Part shown: positions 16,849 to 25,308 of the stretch, one piece after another
Layout of the letters: the number at the start of each line of letters is the position of its first letter
Position numbering within the stretch: position 1 is the first letter of the stretch
Source of the DNA: Flavobacteriaceae bacterium
Lineage (GTDB): Bacteria; Bacteroidota; Bacteroidia; Flavobacteriales; Flavobacteriaceae
Assembly (NCBI GenBank): GCA_947453195.1
Contig: CANGFO010000021.1
Span: 1-33,578, forward strand
Direction of reading: 5' to 3'
Length of the DNA stretch: 33,578 nt
Made by a program: the position numbers and the translations under genes
The notes under the pieces: generated by a model
Database searches by the model: none
What the model was told of the DNA's origin: nothing
Seen by the model: only the letters and a program-made list of their open reading frames with translations

Positions 16849-17216
16849 TATTCGCCATCAACATAAAACCATTTTCCATTTTCAAAAATAAAAGTTGAAA
16901 GTTCTTCGTGAATTTGTGCTTTGCCCCAGTAATCTATATAATAGGCTATAAATTTTACGGTAGTTTCTGTTGAGTTTATTACTTCTAGTTTCATCCAATG
17001 GTTACTTTTACTCCATTCTAAAATATCTTCTTTTTTGTGAAGATTTCTAGTGGATGCACGTGTTGTTGCTACTAAATAATCAGCATTGCCAATAGCATAA
17101 GCTGAATATCTGGAGCGCATTAAAGTTTCTGCCGTTGAAGCATTTTGAATGCCATTTATGAAAACTTGACAGCAAGCTTCAAAGGAAATATTAGAACCAC
17201 AAAAACAATTAGCCAT
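16845..17216 (-). CDS. YchJ family protein with SEC-C motif
   Basis: A 123-residue protein of the YchJ/UPF0225 family. The N-terminal metal-binding SEC-C-like motif has C4, C6, C15 and C16 (NCFCGSNISFEACC), followed by the conserved TAETLMRSRYSAYAIGNADYLV. The C-terminal part is NTF2-like, with WMKLEVINS and VKFIAYYID. Function is uncertain; a metal-binding role is likely. Its start codon lies within the stop region of the small gene upstream (ATGGCTAA). Confidence 0.88.
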   Translation of the reverse strand: MANCFCGSNISFEACCQVFINGIQNASTAETLMRSRYSAYAIGNADYLVATTRASTRNLHKKEDILEWSKSNHWMKLEVINSTETTVKFIAYYIDYWGKAQIHEELSTFIFENGKWFYVDGEY

Positions 17217-17355
17217 TATTTTTACTTTCGTTGAATTTTTTAACCATGGCTTTTAGTTTTTCTTCTCGAGCAACTTTTTTGGCTTTGGCTTTGTCTTGCT
17301 CTTTATGAAGTTTGTCATTATGCTTTTTAATGTTACGCTCGTTGTTTCTTCCCAT
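17209..17355 (-). CDS. Small basic 48-residue protein
   Basis: An open frame of 48 codons begins with ATG at 17355 and ends at TAA (17211-17209). The product starts MGRNNERNIKKHNDKLHKEQ and is strongly basic, rich in Lys, Asn, Glu and Ala, with a single predicted helix and no signal or membrane segment. It starts 2 bp after the DUF1543 stop and its stop overlaps the YchJ start by 8 nt, so the three genes look like one tightly packed transcript. The packing and codon pattern support a real gene. I do not recognise a named family. Confidence 0.7.
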   Translation of the reverse strand: MGRNNERNIKKHNDKLHKEQDKAKAKKVAREEKLKAMVKKFNESKNNG

Positions 17356-17357
17356 GT

Positions 17358-17921
17358 TTATTTAATTTTATCTAGGTTTAAATACCCAATATGTAATGCA
17401 TCTTCCTCTGAAATTTCAGTTTTAGAAATTTGAATGTCAAAGTTATTAGTATAAGCAGGTGCTAATATCTCTTTTACTTTATAGGTGTCGTCAATGTCAA
17501 TTCCGTATTTATCGTCTAGGTGCGAAGTGGCTCCTTTAAATCCGAAATGTTTGTAAAAGGCTGTTTCTTTTGCTTTTTTGGTTACTTCGGATAACGAATC
17601 GCCAACCGAAAGTAGTTTGTAATGGTATTCTTCAAATTCATTTTCCTTGTATCCGCCAAGGTTAATGAAAAACAATTGTGATGAGTTGGCAGTTGCGGTT
17701 CCTTTTGGTACGACTTCAATTTGATAATCTTCAACAAAATTTACTTCTCTCCAAGCATCAATGTGGAAATTGCCTTTGGCTTCTGGCCAAAATTCATTCA
17801 TTTGTGGAATCAATTCTTTTATTGAATTACCAATGCCGAAAAAAATGTCGTGCTGCTCGGTATACCTACCTTTTGGACGACATCCCAACATAATCATATA
17901 TAATTTCACCTTATTTTTCAT
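17358..17921 (-). CDS. DUF1543 domain-containing protein
   Basis: A 187-residue cytoplasmic protein. The N-terminal segment MIMLGCRPKGRYTEQHDIFF is the DUF1543 hallmark, and the region is duplicated in part (FFINLGGY and the following segment). Function is unknown. It is the first gene of the DUF1543, 48-residue protein and YchJ cluster. Confidence 0.85.
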   Translation of the reverse strand: MKNKVKLYMIMLGCRPKGRYTEQHDIFFGIGNSIKELIPQMNEFWPEAKGNFHIDAWREVNFVEDYQIEVVPKGTATANSSQLFFINLGGYKENEFEEYHYKLLSVGDSLSEVTKKAKETAFYKHFGFKGATSHLDDKYGIDIDDTYKVKEILAPAYTNNFDIQISKTEISEEDALHIGYLNLDKIK

Positions 17922-18006
17922 CTGTCAAAGGTACATTTTTTTGTTCATAGAAAAGTTTGGCACAAGTATTGAAAGGAATTAAGTAATTAACCTAAAATAA
18001 AATATC

Positions 18007-18522
18007 ATGAAAAAAATTACGCTCCTATTTATTATATTTGGATTAGCAACTTTTCAAAGTTGTACAGTTCGTGAAACTACTCCAGTAAATACAGTTGATA
18101 ATGATACTATAAGTGAAGTTTGGGAATATACCAGTTCGTTCACGACTACCAATACTTTTAGTAATTTAATTACCTATCCACATGCAATTTACACCTCTGA
18201 TATGGTATTGGTGTACCGTCTTTCTGGGGTTTCAAATGGAGTAGATGTATGGAAATTATTGCCAGAAACATATTTTTTCAATGATGGAACCTTAGATTTT
18301 AGATATGATTTCGATTTTACTCGATACGATGTAAACATTTTTATGGATGGATTTGATTTAGCGGGAGTTTCTCCTGCATACAGAGTCAATCAAGTTTTGC
18401 GAGTGGTTGTAATTCCGGGTTTCTTCGGAAATAAAAATAGTAATTCAATTGACTTTAATGATTATAATGCAGTTGTTAAAGCATATAATATTAACCCTGC
18501 AAAGATTCTTAAAATAAAATAG
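18007..18522 (+). CDS. Hypothetical lipoprotein
   Basis: A 171-residue protein with a lipoprotein signal peptide (MKKITLLFIIFGLATFQSC, Cys19). The mature part is rich in aromatic residues, Asp and Asn, with apparent beta strands (YTSDMVLVYRLSGV, FRYDFDFTRYDVNIFMDGFD, VLRVVVIPGFFG). I do not recognise a named domain; the same architecture is common among uncharacterised flavobacterial lipoproteins. A strong terminator shared with the convergent TerC gene follows. Confidence 0.75.
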   Translation: MKKITLLFIIFGLATFQSCTVRETTPVNTVDNDTISEVWEYTSSFTTTNTFSNLITYPHAIYTSDMVLVYRLSGVSNGVDVWKLLPETYFFNDGTLDFRYDFDFTRYDVNIFMDGFDLAGVSPAYRVNQVLRVVVIPGFFGNKNSNSIDFNDYNAVVKAYNINPAKILKIK

Positions 18523-18553
18523 ATTTTGGTTAATCTATAGTTTGTTTGTTTTG

Positions 18554-18586
18554 AAAGAGGTTGTGTGTAAACACAGCCTCTTTTTT
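18554..18586. terminator. Shared bidirectional terminator
   Basis: A 13-bp stem (AAAGAGGTTGTGT / ACACAGCCTCTTT, one G-U) with a GTAA loop and a T-run on the + side. It lies between the lipoprotein (+) and terC (-) stops and can serve both. Confidence 0.85.
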
Positions 18587-19520
18587 ATTTAGTTTCATTT
18601 TTGAGAGAAACAATAACTCCAGTTGCTAATGCAATTGCAATGAAACACAACGAAACCCATTCCGGAAATTTGTAAAAATGAATTAATATCATTTTTATTC
18701 CCACAAAAAATAATATGGCAATTAAACTGTATTCCAAATAGCTGAATTTCTCCAACATGTTGGCCAAAAAGAAATACATTGATCGCAATCCTAAAATAGC
18801 AAATATATTAGAACTAAATACCAAAAACGGATCGGAGGTAATGGCTAATATAGCAGGAACGCTATCAGTTGCAAATACCACATCCATTACTTCAATCACT
18901 AATAAGGCTACAAGAAGTGGAGTGGCATAATTTGTATTATTTTCTTTAATAATAAAATGCTCGTGGTCGCGGTGACTTGTTATTGGTATTATCTTTCCTA
19001 TTATTTTATAAACTCTAGAATCTTTAGGATTAAACTCTTCATCGTCTTTTTTAAACAGCATTTTTATAGCTGTAAATAATAAAAAGGCACCAAAAACATA
19101 GGTGATCCAATTTATTTTCTGAATTAATAGCACGCCAAAGAAAATCATCAGACCTCTAAATACAATCGCTCCAATTATTCCCCAAAAAAGCACGCGATGT
19201 TGGTATTTTTGGGCTATTTTAAATGAAGAGAATATTATGGCAATGACAAAAATATTATCCGCGCTAAGCGATAATTCAATTAAATAGCCGGTAAGAAATT
19301 TAACAGAGGCTTCAATTGGCTTTAATTGTGTTGGATTGTCTTTGTAGTTGTTTAGGTATAACCAATAAATAACTCCAGAAAATGCCATTGAAATAGTAAC
19401 CCAAATGGCGGTCCAAATACCTGCCTCCTTGAAGCTTATTATGTGTGGTGTTTTGTTGAAAACTCCCAAGTCTAATGCTAAAAATATTGAGATTAATATT
19501 AGGAATAGTATCCAAACCAT
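18585..19520 (-). CDS. TerC/Alx family integral membrane protein
   Basis: A 311-residue polytopic membrane protein with about nine hydrophobic helices. It carries the TerC-family acidic motifs ELSLSADNIFVIAIIFSSF and VIEVMDVVFATDSVPAI, with Asp residues inside helices that are thought to handle metal ions. Relatives include E. coli Alx and TerC, linked to manganese export or tellurite resistance. No other ter genes are nearby, so a housekeeping metal role is more likely than tellurite resistance. Its minus-strand -7 box is TATCTTTG (complement of 19563-19570). Confidence 0.9.
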   Translation of the reverse strand: MVWILFLILISIFLALDLGVFNKTPHIISFKEAGIWTAIWVTISMAFSGVIYWLYLNNYKDNPTQLKPIEASVKFLTGYLIELSLSADNIFVIAIIFSSFKIAQKYQHRVLFWGIIGAIVFRGLMIFFGVLLIQKINWITYVFGAFLLFTAIKMLFKKDDEEFNPKDSRVYKIIGKIIPITSHRDHEHFIIKENNTNYATPLLVALLVIEVMDVVFATDSVPAILAITSDPFLVFSSNIFAILGLRSMYFFLANMLEKFSYLEYSLIAILFFVGIKMILIHFYKFPEWVSLCFIAIALATGVIVSLKNETK

Positions 19521-19527
19521 TGCAGTT

Positions 19528-19620
19528 AATTATTAATTATGAGTTATGAATTATAAGTTTTTCAAAGATATACATTTTAAAGACTAATTAAAATTCATAA
19601 CTATAAATTCATAATTTTTA
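19528..19620. repeat. A+T-rich inverted repeat
   Basis: ATTATGAGTTATGAATTATA at 19533-19556 is followed by near-complementary AATTCATAAC and AATTCATAATT at about 19592-19616. It is low-complexity DNA between terC and glnN, without coding potential. Confidence 0.45.
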
Positions 19621-19638
19621 AATTTGCCCCTAAAAAAT

Positions 19639-19700
19639 TAGGGTATAATTTATTTTTAATCAAATTATTAATATATTTGCATCATAATAATAGGGTATAA
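19639..19700 (+). promoter_or_regulatory. Control region of glutamine synthetase III
   Basis: A -7 box TATATTTG lies at 19672-19679. It is flanked by two exact copies of TAGGGTATAA (19639-19648 and 19691-19700) whose starts are 52 bp apart, about five helical turns. This layout resembles a paired operator around a promoter. No -33 TTG is visible, which fits an activator-dependent promoter. Confidence 0.45.
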
Positions 19701-19718
19701 CTTTAAATTTTAATAATT

Positions 19719-21908
19719 ATGTCAACTTTACGTTTTCAAGCATTAAACGAATCTTCAGGTAGAAAGCCTGTAAAATTTGAAGAATCTGGTAGAAAATCAG
19801 ATCTTTTTGGATCCAATGTATTCAATGATAAAGCAATGAGGCAATATTTAACCTCTGATGCTTATAAAGGAGTAAAAGATGCCGTTCAGCATGGAACAAA
19901 AATTGACAGAAAATTAGCTGATTATATCGCAATGGGTATGAAAGAATGGGCTCTTGCTAAAGGAGTAACCCATTATACACACTGGTTTCAACCCTTAACA
20001 GGAACTACAGCTGAAAAACATGATGCGTTCTTTGAAACTTCTTATGATGGTTCAGATCCTGTTGAAAAATTCGGAGGTGGTCAATTAGTACAACAAGAGC
20101 CAGATGCTTCTTCTTTCCCAAATGGTGGAATTAGAAACACCTTTGAAGCGCGTGGATATACTGCTTGGGACCCAACTTCACCTGCATTTATTTTCGGAAC
20201 TACTTTATGTATTCCAACTGTTTTCATCTCGTATACAGGTGAAGCATTAGATTATAAAACACCTTTATTACGTGCTTTAAATGCAGTTGATGAGGCTGCT
20301 ACTGAGGTATGTAAATATTTTGATAAAAATGTAAAGAAAGTTACGGCTACTTTAGGATGGGAGCAAGAGTACTTTTTAATTGATTCTGCTTTGGCAAATT
20401 CTCGTCCAGATATCGTTATGACAGGAAGAACGTTACTTGGTCATACTTCTGCAAAAGGACAACAATTAGACGACCATTATTTTGGATCCATTCCTTCTCG
20501 TGCCTTAAATTATATGAGAGAGTTGGAAGAGGAGTGTATGTTATTGGGTATCCCGGTTAAAACACGTCACAATGAAGTTGCGCCTAACCAATTTGAGTTG
20601 GCTCCAATTTTTGAAGAAACTAATCTTGCTGTAGACCACAACTCATTATTAATGGACGTAATGTCAAAAGTAGGTGAGCGTCATGACTTTAAAGTGCTTT
20701 TCCACGAAAAACCATTCAAGGGAGTAAACGGATCGGGTAAACACAATAACTGGTCAATGGCTACTGATACTGGAGTGAATTTATTATCTCCAGGAAAAAC
20801 GCCAATGAGCAACTTACAATTCTTGTCGTTCTTCATCAATACGATTAAGGCTGTAAATGAATACGAAGAATTATTACGTGCTTCTATTGCAACGGCAAGT
20901 AATGACCACCGTCTTGGAGCTAATGAAGCGCCACCAGCAATCATCTCTGTGTTTATTGGAGAGCAATTGACTAAAGTATTAGCTGAATTGGAAGGAGTTT
21001 CAAATGGAAAACTTTCTCCAGAAGAAAAAACAGATTTAAAATTAAACGTAGTTGGTAAAATTCCAGATGTAATGTTGGATAATACCGATAGAAATAGAAC
21101 TTCACCATTTGCATTTACAGGAAATAAATTTGAGTTTAGAGCGGTTGGTTCTTCTGCAAACTGTGCTAATGCCATGACTACTTTAAATTCTATTGTTGCA
21201 AAACAATTGAAAGAGTTTAAAAAAGAAGTAGATTTTTTAATTGAAACTAAAGATTTAAAGAAAGACGAAGCGATTTTTAATGTATTGAGAGAATATATTA
21301 AAGGAACTAAAAAAATCCTTTTTGAAGGAGATGGATATAGCGATGCTTGGGAAAAAGAAGCTAAAAAACGTGGATTAAGTAATCACAAAACTACTCCTGC
21401 AGCTTTGAAAGCGAAAGTTTCTAAAAAAGCATTAGAGTTATTTGCTGACTTAAATGTAATGAACCATGTAGAAGTTGAAGCGCGTTACGAAATTGAATTA
21501 GAAGAGTACACTAAAAAAATTCAAATTGAAGGAAGAGTTCTTGGAGATATTGCTCGTAATCATGTTGTTCCAACTTCCATTCGTTACCAAAATACGTTAA
21601 TTGAAAATGTACGTGGATTAAAAGAAATCTTCGGAAAAGATTTTGAGAAAATTGCTAAAGAGCAAATTATTTTAATCAAAGAAATTTCAGAACATATTGA
21701 AGGAATCAACTCTCAAGTAGAAGCGATGACTGAGGCTCGTAAAAAAGCAAATGCGTTAACAGATGCTCAAAAAATGGCTGAATCGTATTGCGACAAAGTA
21801 AAACCATATTTTGAAGTGATAAGATCACACTGTGATAAATTAGAGTTATTGGTTGATAATGAAACTTGGACTTTAACTAAATACAGAGAGTTGTTATTTA
21901 CAAGATAA
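19719..21908 (+). CDS. glnN: Glutamine synthetase type III
   Basis: A 729-residue GSIII that makes glutamine from glutamate, ammonia and ATP. It starts MSTLRFQALNESSGRKPVKF, as usual in Bacteroidetes. Catalytic motifs include LGWEQEYFLID (substrate Glu), RHNEVAPNQFELAP, and the GSIII signature ASNDHRLGANEAPPAI. The length is typical of GSIII and about 60 percent longer than GSI. GSIII forms a dodecamer and lacks the GSI adenylylation site. Both a promoter with paired repeats and a strong terminator are present, so it is monocistronic. It is a main route of ammonia assimilation in this group. Confidence 0.96.
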   Translation: MSTLRFQALNESSGRKPVKFEESGRKSDLFGSNVFNDKAMRQYLTSDAYKGVKDAVQHGTKIDRKLADYIAMGMKEWALAKGVTHYTHWFQPLTGTTAEKHDAFFETSYDGSDPVEKFGGGQLVQQEPDASSFPNGGIRNTFEARGYTAWDPTSPAFIFGTTLCIPTVFISYTGEALDYKTPLLRALNAVDEAATEVCKYFDKNVKKVTATLGWEQEYFLIDSALANSRPDIVMTGRTLLGHTSAKGQQLDDHYFGSIPSRALNYMRELEEECMLLGIPVKTRHNEVAPNQFELAPIFEETNLAVDHNSLLMDVMSKVGERHDFKVLFHEKPFKGVNGSGKHNNWSMATDTGVNLLSPGKTPMSNLQFLSFFINTIKAVNEYEELLRASIATASNDHRLGANEAPPAIISVFIGEQLTKVLAELEGVSNGKLSPEEKTDLKLNVVGKIPDVMLDNTDRNRTSPFAFTGNKFEFRAVGSSANCANAMTTLNSIVAKQLKEFKKEVDFLIETKDLKKDEAIFNVLREYIKGTKKILFEGDGYSDAWEKEAKKRGLSNHKTTPAALKAKVSKKALELFADLNVMNHVEVEARYEIELEEYTKKIQIEGRVLGDIARNHVVPTSIRYQNTLIENVRGLKEIFGKDFEKIAKEQIILIKEISEHIEGINSQVEAMTEARKKANALTDAQKMAESYCDKVKPYFEVIRSHCDKLELLVDNETWTLTKYRELLFTR

Positions 21909-21927
21909 TTTAGTGTTAGATTATATT

Positions 21928-21960
21928 AAAACCCGATTCAAATTTTGAATCGGGTTTTTT
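21928..21960 (+). terminator. Terminator of glnN
   Basis: Stem AAACCCGATTCAAA / TTTGAATCGGGTTT with a T-run, 19 bp after the stop. Confidence 0.9.
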
Positions 21961-22009
21961 ATTGCTCTTTATTTTGTCTATCAAAATATATTTTCCGTAT
22001 TTTCGTTTT

Positions 22010-22885
22010 ATGATAAGTAAAAAGCACCTTTTTTGTTTGATTCTTTGGATTAGTTTCTCTTCTGCGAAAGCACAAGAACAATTTTCGGTATTTTTTGAAA
22101 GCAATAAATCCGAATGTTCAAAATTGGAAGCAAAGAAACTTCAAGACTGGATAGTAGCAAGTAAAGAAGTGAAAATTATTGCTATTCATGGGTTTACTGA
22201 TGAGGACGGGACTTCTGGATTTAATGATACGCTTTCTAAAAAAAGAGTGGCTTATATTTACAATAAGGTAAAAGATAAAATTAAAATAAGGGAAGATTTT
22301 AAAACGATAAGTTTTGGAGAAAATTTTAAGCAAGCTTCCGCTAAATCCGAAAATAGAAAAGCTACTATTTTTTATTTGCTTCCAAAAGATTTTGCTCGAG
22401 AAAATGAAATTTTAGGAATAAAAAAAGTCGAGCCTAAGCCAATTGAAACCGGTGTTTCTGAATTGGTTCCGATTGAAGAAGAGGCTATGAACTTTCCCGA
22501 AAATGCAACTTTAGAAGATAAAATTAATCTTTCGCAAAAAGGGACTTTGATTGTGTTGAGCGATATTAATTTTTTTGTCAATACCTTTGCAGTTACTCCT
22601 TCTTCTAGGCGATCAATTAATGATTTGATCTATGTGCTAAGTACGAATCAAAAATTAAAAATTGAGATCCAAGGACATATTTGTTGTGTAGATAAAGATA
22701 TTCGAAATCTCTCTTTAGAACGAGCTAAGCAGATTAAACGAATTTTGGTTTATGAAGGGATTTCAGAACGACGAATTAAAACAAAAGGTTTTGGGGTTTC
22801 TAAACCGAAATTTCCTATACCAGAAAAAAGCGAATTTGAAGCGGCTCGAAACCGACGCGTAGAAATTATGATTTTAGATAAATAA
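22010..22885 (+). CDS. Exported protein with two OmpA-like domains (paralogue 1)
   Basis: A 291-residue protein with signal peptide MISKKHLFCLILWISFSSAKA. Two OmpA-like modules follow. The first (about 25-115) has IHGFTDEDGTSGFND and LSKKRV, with the canonical Asp and Arg that bind diaminopimelate in peptidoglycan. The second (about 185-290) has the first strand FFVNTFAVTPSS, then KLKIEIQGHICC and ERAKQIKRIL, so the canonical Asp of GHTD is replaced by Cys while the Arg is kept. ATG 22010 is chosen because it gives a proper signal peptide; TTG 21962 lies in the preceding terminator. A paralogue of the same design starts 2 bp after its stop. Confidence 0.82.
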   Translation: MISKKHLFCLILWISFSSAKAQEQFSVFFESNKSECSKLEAKKLQDWIVASKEVKIIAIHGFTDEDGTSGFNDTLSKKRVAYIYNKVKDKIKIREDFKTISFGENFKQASAKSENRKATIFYLLPKDFARENEILGIKKVEPKPIETGVSELVPIEEEAMNFPENATLEDKINLSQKGTLIVLSDINFFVNTFAVTPSSRRSINDLIYVLSTNQKLKIEIQGHICCVDKDIRNLSLERAKQIKRILVYEGISERRIKTKGFGVSKPKFPIPEKSEFEAARNRRVEIMILDK

Positions 22886-22887
22886 GA

Positions 22888-23667
22888 ATGAAAAAATTCA
22901 GTTTACTTTTACTATTAATGCCTTTGTTTTTCTATTCACAAGAAAAACTAGATGTTTATTTTGACTTTGATAAATTCGATTTAAATGACGTTGCAGTAAA
23001 AAAAATAAATACTTGGATTGCAGAAGGTAAAGATTATCAAGTTTCTAAACTGTATGGTTTTTGTGATTCTAAAGGAACGAATGAATACAATGATACGCTA
23101 GCCATGAAAAGGGTTTACGCGGTATATGATTTCTTGAGGCAAAGTAAGATTGAAGTAAAAAAGCAATTGGAAATAAGAGGATTTGGTGAAGACTTTGTTC
23201 AATCGGAAGAGCAAGGAGAAAACAGACGTGTGTCTATAGTTTTCCAAGTGAAGAAGCCGATTATAGTTGAAACTCCTGCCGAACTAAAGTTGAAAGAGAT
23301 TTATAAAACTTCTAAAGTTGGTGATTTAATTCGGTTACCCAATTTATATTTCTTTAATAATTCGGCCAAGGTTGTGCCTAAGTCCCAACCGGTTTTGTAC
23401 GATTTATTATGTTTAATGAATGACAATCCGAAATTAAAAATTGAGATTCAAGGACATATTTGTTGTAAGCTTCCAAGTCAAATTGATGGAGTATCAACAG
23501 CTAGAGCCAGAGCTATTTATAACTTTTTAATTGTTAATAAAATCGATAGAAAACGATTGTCTTTTAAAGGATATGGTGTCACTAGGCCAATACATCCAAT
23601 TCCTGAAAAAAATACGCAAGAAGAAGATGAAAATCGAAGAGTTGAAATTTTGATAGTTGATAATTAA
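22888..23667 (+). CDS. Exported protein with two OmpA-like domains (paralogue 2)
   Basis: A 259-residue protein starting MKKFSLLLLLMPLFFYSQ (signal peptide). It repeats the layout of the gene before it. The first module has YFDFDKFDLNDVAVK, YGFCDSKGTNEYND and GENRRVSIV. The second has LYFFNNSAKVVPKSQPV, KLKIEIQGHICC, STARARAIYNFL and ENRRVEILIV. The QGHICC segment is identical in the two paralogues. The two genes arose by tandem duplication and are cotranscribed (2-bp gap). The expected role is contact between cell envelope and peptidoglycan. Confidence 0.82.
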   Translation: MKKFSLLLLLMPLFFYSQEKLDVYFDFDKFDLNDVAVKKINTWIAEGKDYQVSKLYGFCDSKGTNEYNDTLAMKRVYAVYDFLRQSKIEVKKQLEIRGFGEDFVQSEEQGENRRVSIVFQVKKPIIVETPAELKLKEIYKTSKVGDLIRLPNLYFFNNSAKVVPKSQPVLYDLLCLMNDNPKLKIEIQGHICCKLPSQIDGVSTARARAIYNFLIVNKIDRKRLSFKGYGVTRPIHPIPEKNTQEEDENRRVEILIVDN

Positions 23668-23693
23668 AATTGATAATTTGGATTTCAAATTAC

Positions 23694-23701
23694 TATCTTT
23701 G
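23694..23701 (+). promoter_or_regulatory. Candidate -7 box for purM
   Basis: TATCTTTG matches TAnnTTTG; a TTG at 23670-23672 is 21 nt upstream. It lies 24 bp before the start codon. Confidence 0.6.
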
Positions 23702-23724
23702 CGCCACAACACAACAACTACAAA

Positions 23725-24903
23725 ATGAGTTCTGATAATAGCCAACGATACGCTTTACGCGGAGTTTCTGCATCTAAAGAAGATGTTCACAATGCCATCA
23801 AGAATATAGATAAAGGATTGTTTCCTAAAGCTTTTTGCAAAATAGTTCCCGATTATTTGACCAACGATAATGCGTATTGCATTATTATGCACGCCGATGG
23901 TGCAGGAACAAAATCCTCTCTCGCTTACATGTATTGGAAAGAAACCGGCGATATTTCGGTGTGGAAAGGCATTGCTCAAGACGCATTAATTATGAATATT
24001 GATGATTTGCTTTGTGTTGGAGCAACGAACGATATTTTACTTTCCTCAACAATCGGAAGAAATAAAAACTTAATTCCAGCTGAAGTTTTATCGGCAATTA
24101 TTAATGGCACCGAAGAACTGATCGCGGAGTTAAAAACATTTGGGGTAACCATTCATTCCACGGGTGGTGAAACTGCCGATGTGGGTGATTTAGTTCGAAC
24201 TATTATAGTAGATTCAACAGTTACAGCACGAATGAAACGCAGCGATGTGGTTGATAATGGCAATATTAAACCAGGTGATGTAATTGTGGGATTGGCTTCT
24301 TTTGGTCAAGCCAAATACGAAAAAGAATACAACGGCGGAATGGGTAGCAACGGTTTGACTTCAGCGCGTCATGATGTTTTTGCAAATTATCTTGCGGATA
24401 AATTTCCTGAGAGTTACGATAGTTCGGTTCCAAAAGATTTAGTGTATTCTGGTGGAGTGCAACTTACTGATGCGGTTGAAAATTCTCCAATTGATGCCGG
24501 AAAATTAGTGTTGTCTCCAACACGTACCTATGCTCCAATTATCAAATCGATAATAAATAAATATACTCCTAAAGATATTCACGGAATGGTACATTGCTCT
24601 GGCGGTGCTCAAACCAAAGTATTGCATTTTGTAGATAAGGTTCATGTAATAAAGGATAATTTATTTCCAGTTCCCCAATTGTTTCAATTAATTCAAGAGC
24701 AATCCAAAACCGATTGGAAGGAAATGTACCAAGTATTTAATTGTGGTCACCGTATGGAAGTATATGTGCCTCAAGAAATTGCTGCCGATATTATTGCCAT
24801 CTCCCAATCATTTGGAGTGGATGCACAAATTGTAGGTAGAGTAGAAGCTAGTGAGACTAAAAAGCTAACTATTGTTAGTGAATATGGTAAATTTGAATAT
24901 TAG
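23725..24903 (+). CDS. purM: Phosphoribosylformylglycinamidine cyclo-ligase (AIR synthase)
   Basis: A 392-residue protein of the PurM/PurL ATP-grasp-like superfamily that closes FGAM to AIR in purine synthesis. The ATP-binding segment is HADGAGTKSSLAY; conserved pieces include DALIMNIDDLLCVGA, STGGETADVGDLVRT and MVHCSGGAQTKVLHF. It is the longer Bacteroidetes form, with MSSDNSQRYALRGVSASKED at the N-terminus, and other members of the superfamily are possible. The next gene converges from the other strand. Confidence 0.85.
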   Translation: MSSDNSQRYALRGVSASKEDVHNAIKNIDKGLFPKAFCKIVPDYLTNDNAYCIIMHADGAGTKSSLAYMYWKETGDISVWKGIAQDALIMNIDDLLCVGATNDILLSSTIGRNKNLIPAEVLSAIINGTEELIAELKTFGVTIHSTGGETADVGDLVRTIIVDSTVTARMKRSDVVDNGNIKPGDVIVGLASFGQAKYEKEYNGGMGSNGLTSARHDVFANYLADKFPESYDSSVPKDLVYSGGVQLTDAVENSPIDAGKLVLSPTRTYAPIIKSIINKYTPKDIHGMVHCSGGAQTKVLHFVDKVHVIKDNLFPVPQLFQLIQEQSKTDWKEMYQVFNCGHRMEVYVPQEIAADIIAISQSFGVDAQIVGRVEASETKKLTIVSEYGKFEY

Positions 24904-24907
24904 GATT

Positions 24908-25306
24908 TTATTTTTCTTCCTCCATTAAATCACTTAGATGAACGCGTAAAGCATTTACAGAAATGCTAATTTCCCAAAACGAAATTCCTAAAGAAACAAG
25001 TAGGCAAAGTAGGCTTGCGCCAAAAAAATAAATGCCCATCATGTGCCATTCTAAAAACAAAACCAGCATCGAAAAGACCGAAAGAAACAAGCACAATACA
25101 CCAAAAAGTTGCATGTAGCGAATTAAGGTTAATCGTAGGTTGAGGTTGGTGATTTCTACTAAAATACTTTTGTTTTTTATTTCGTCGTAATTCTTCTTCA
25201 AGCTACGAACAATTTGGGCAATAGTCAAAAACCGATTGGTATAGGCCAATAATATTAAGGAAGTAGCTGAAAATAAAAGCGCTGGAGTTTCTATAGATAG
25301 TGTCAT
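24908..25306 (-). CDS. DUF2721 membrane protein
   Basis: A 132-residue protein with three membrane helices (about 8-24, 66-84 and 89-108) and a basic loop between the first two (RFLTIAQIVRSLKKNY). This matches DUF2721, of unknown function. It starts 2 bp after the SRPBCC gene and is probably cotranscribed. Confidence 0.82.
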   Translation of the reverse strand: MTLSIETPALLFSATSLILLAYTNRFLTIAQIVRSLKKNYDEIKNKSILVEITNLNLRLTLIRYMQLFGVLCLFLSVFSMLVLFLEWHMMGIYFFGASLLCLLVSLGISFWEISISVNALRVHLSDLMEEEK

Positions 25307-25308
25307 AA

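Noticed and set aside
18585..19520. Tellurite-resistance locus
   Set aside because: TerC stands alone without terA, terB, terD or terE, so a general metal-related role is more likely.
19528..19620. Mobile element ends in the A+T-rich inverted repeat before glnN
   Set aside because: The arms are low-complexity A+T DNA, no transposase is near, and no target duplication is seen.
20681..21175. 164-codon minus-strand frame inside glnN
   Set aside because: Antisense shadow of glutamine synthetase without a plausible start region.
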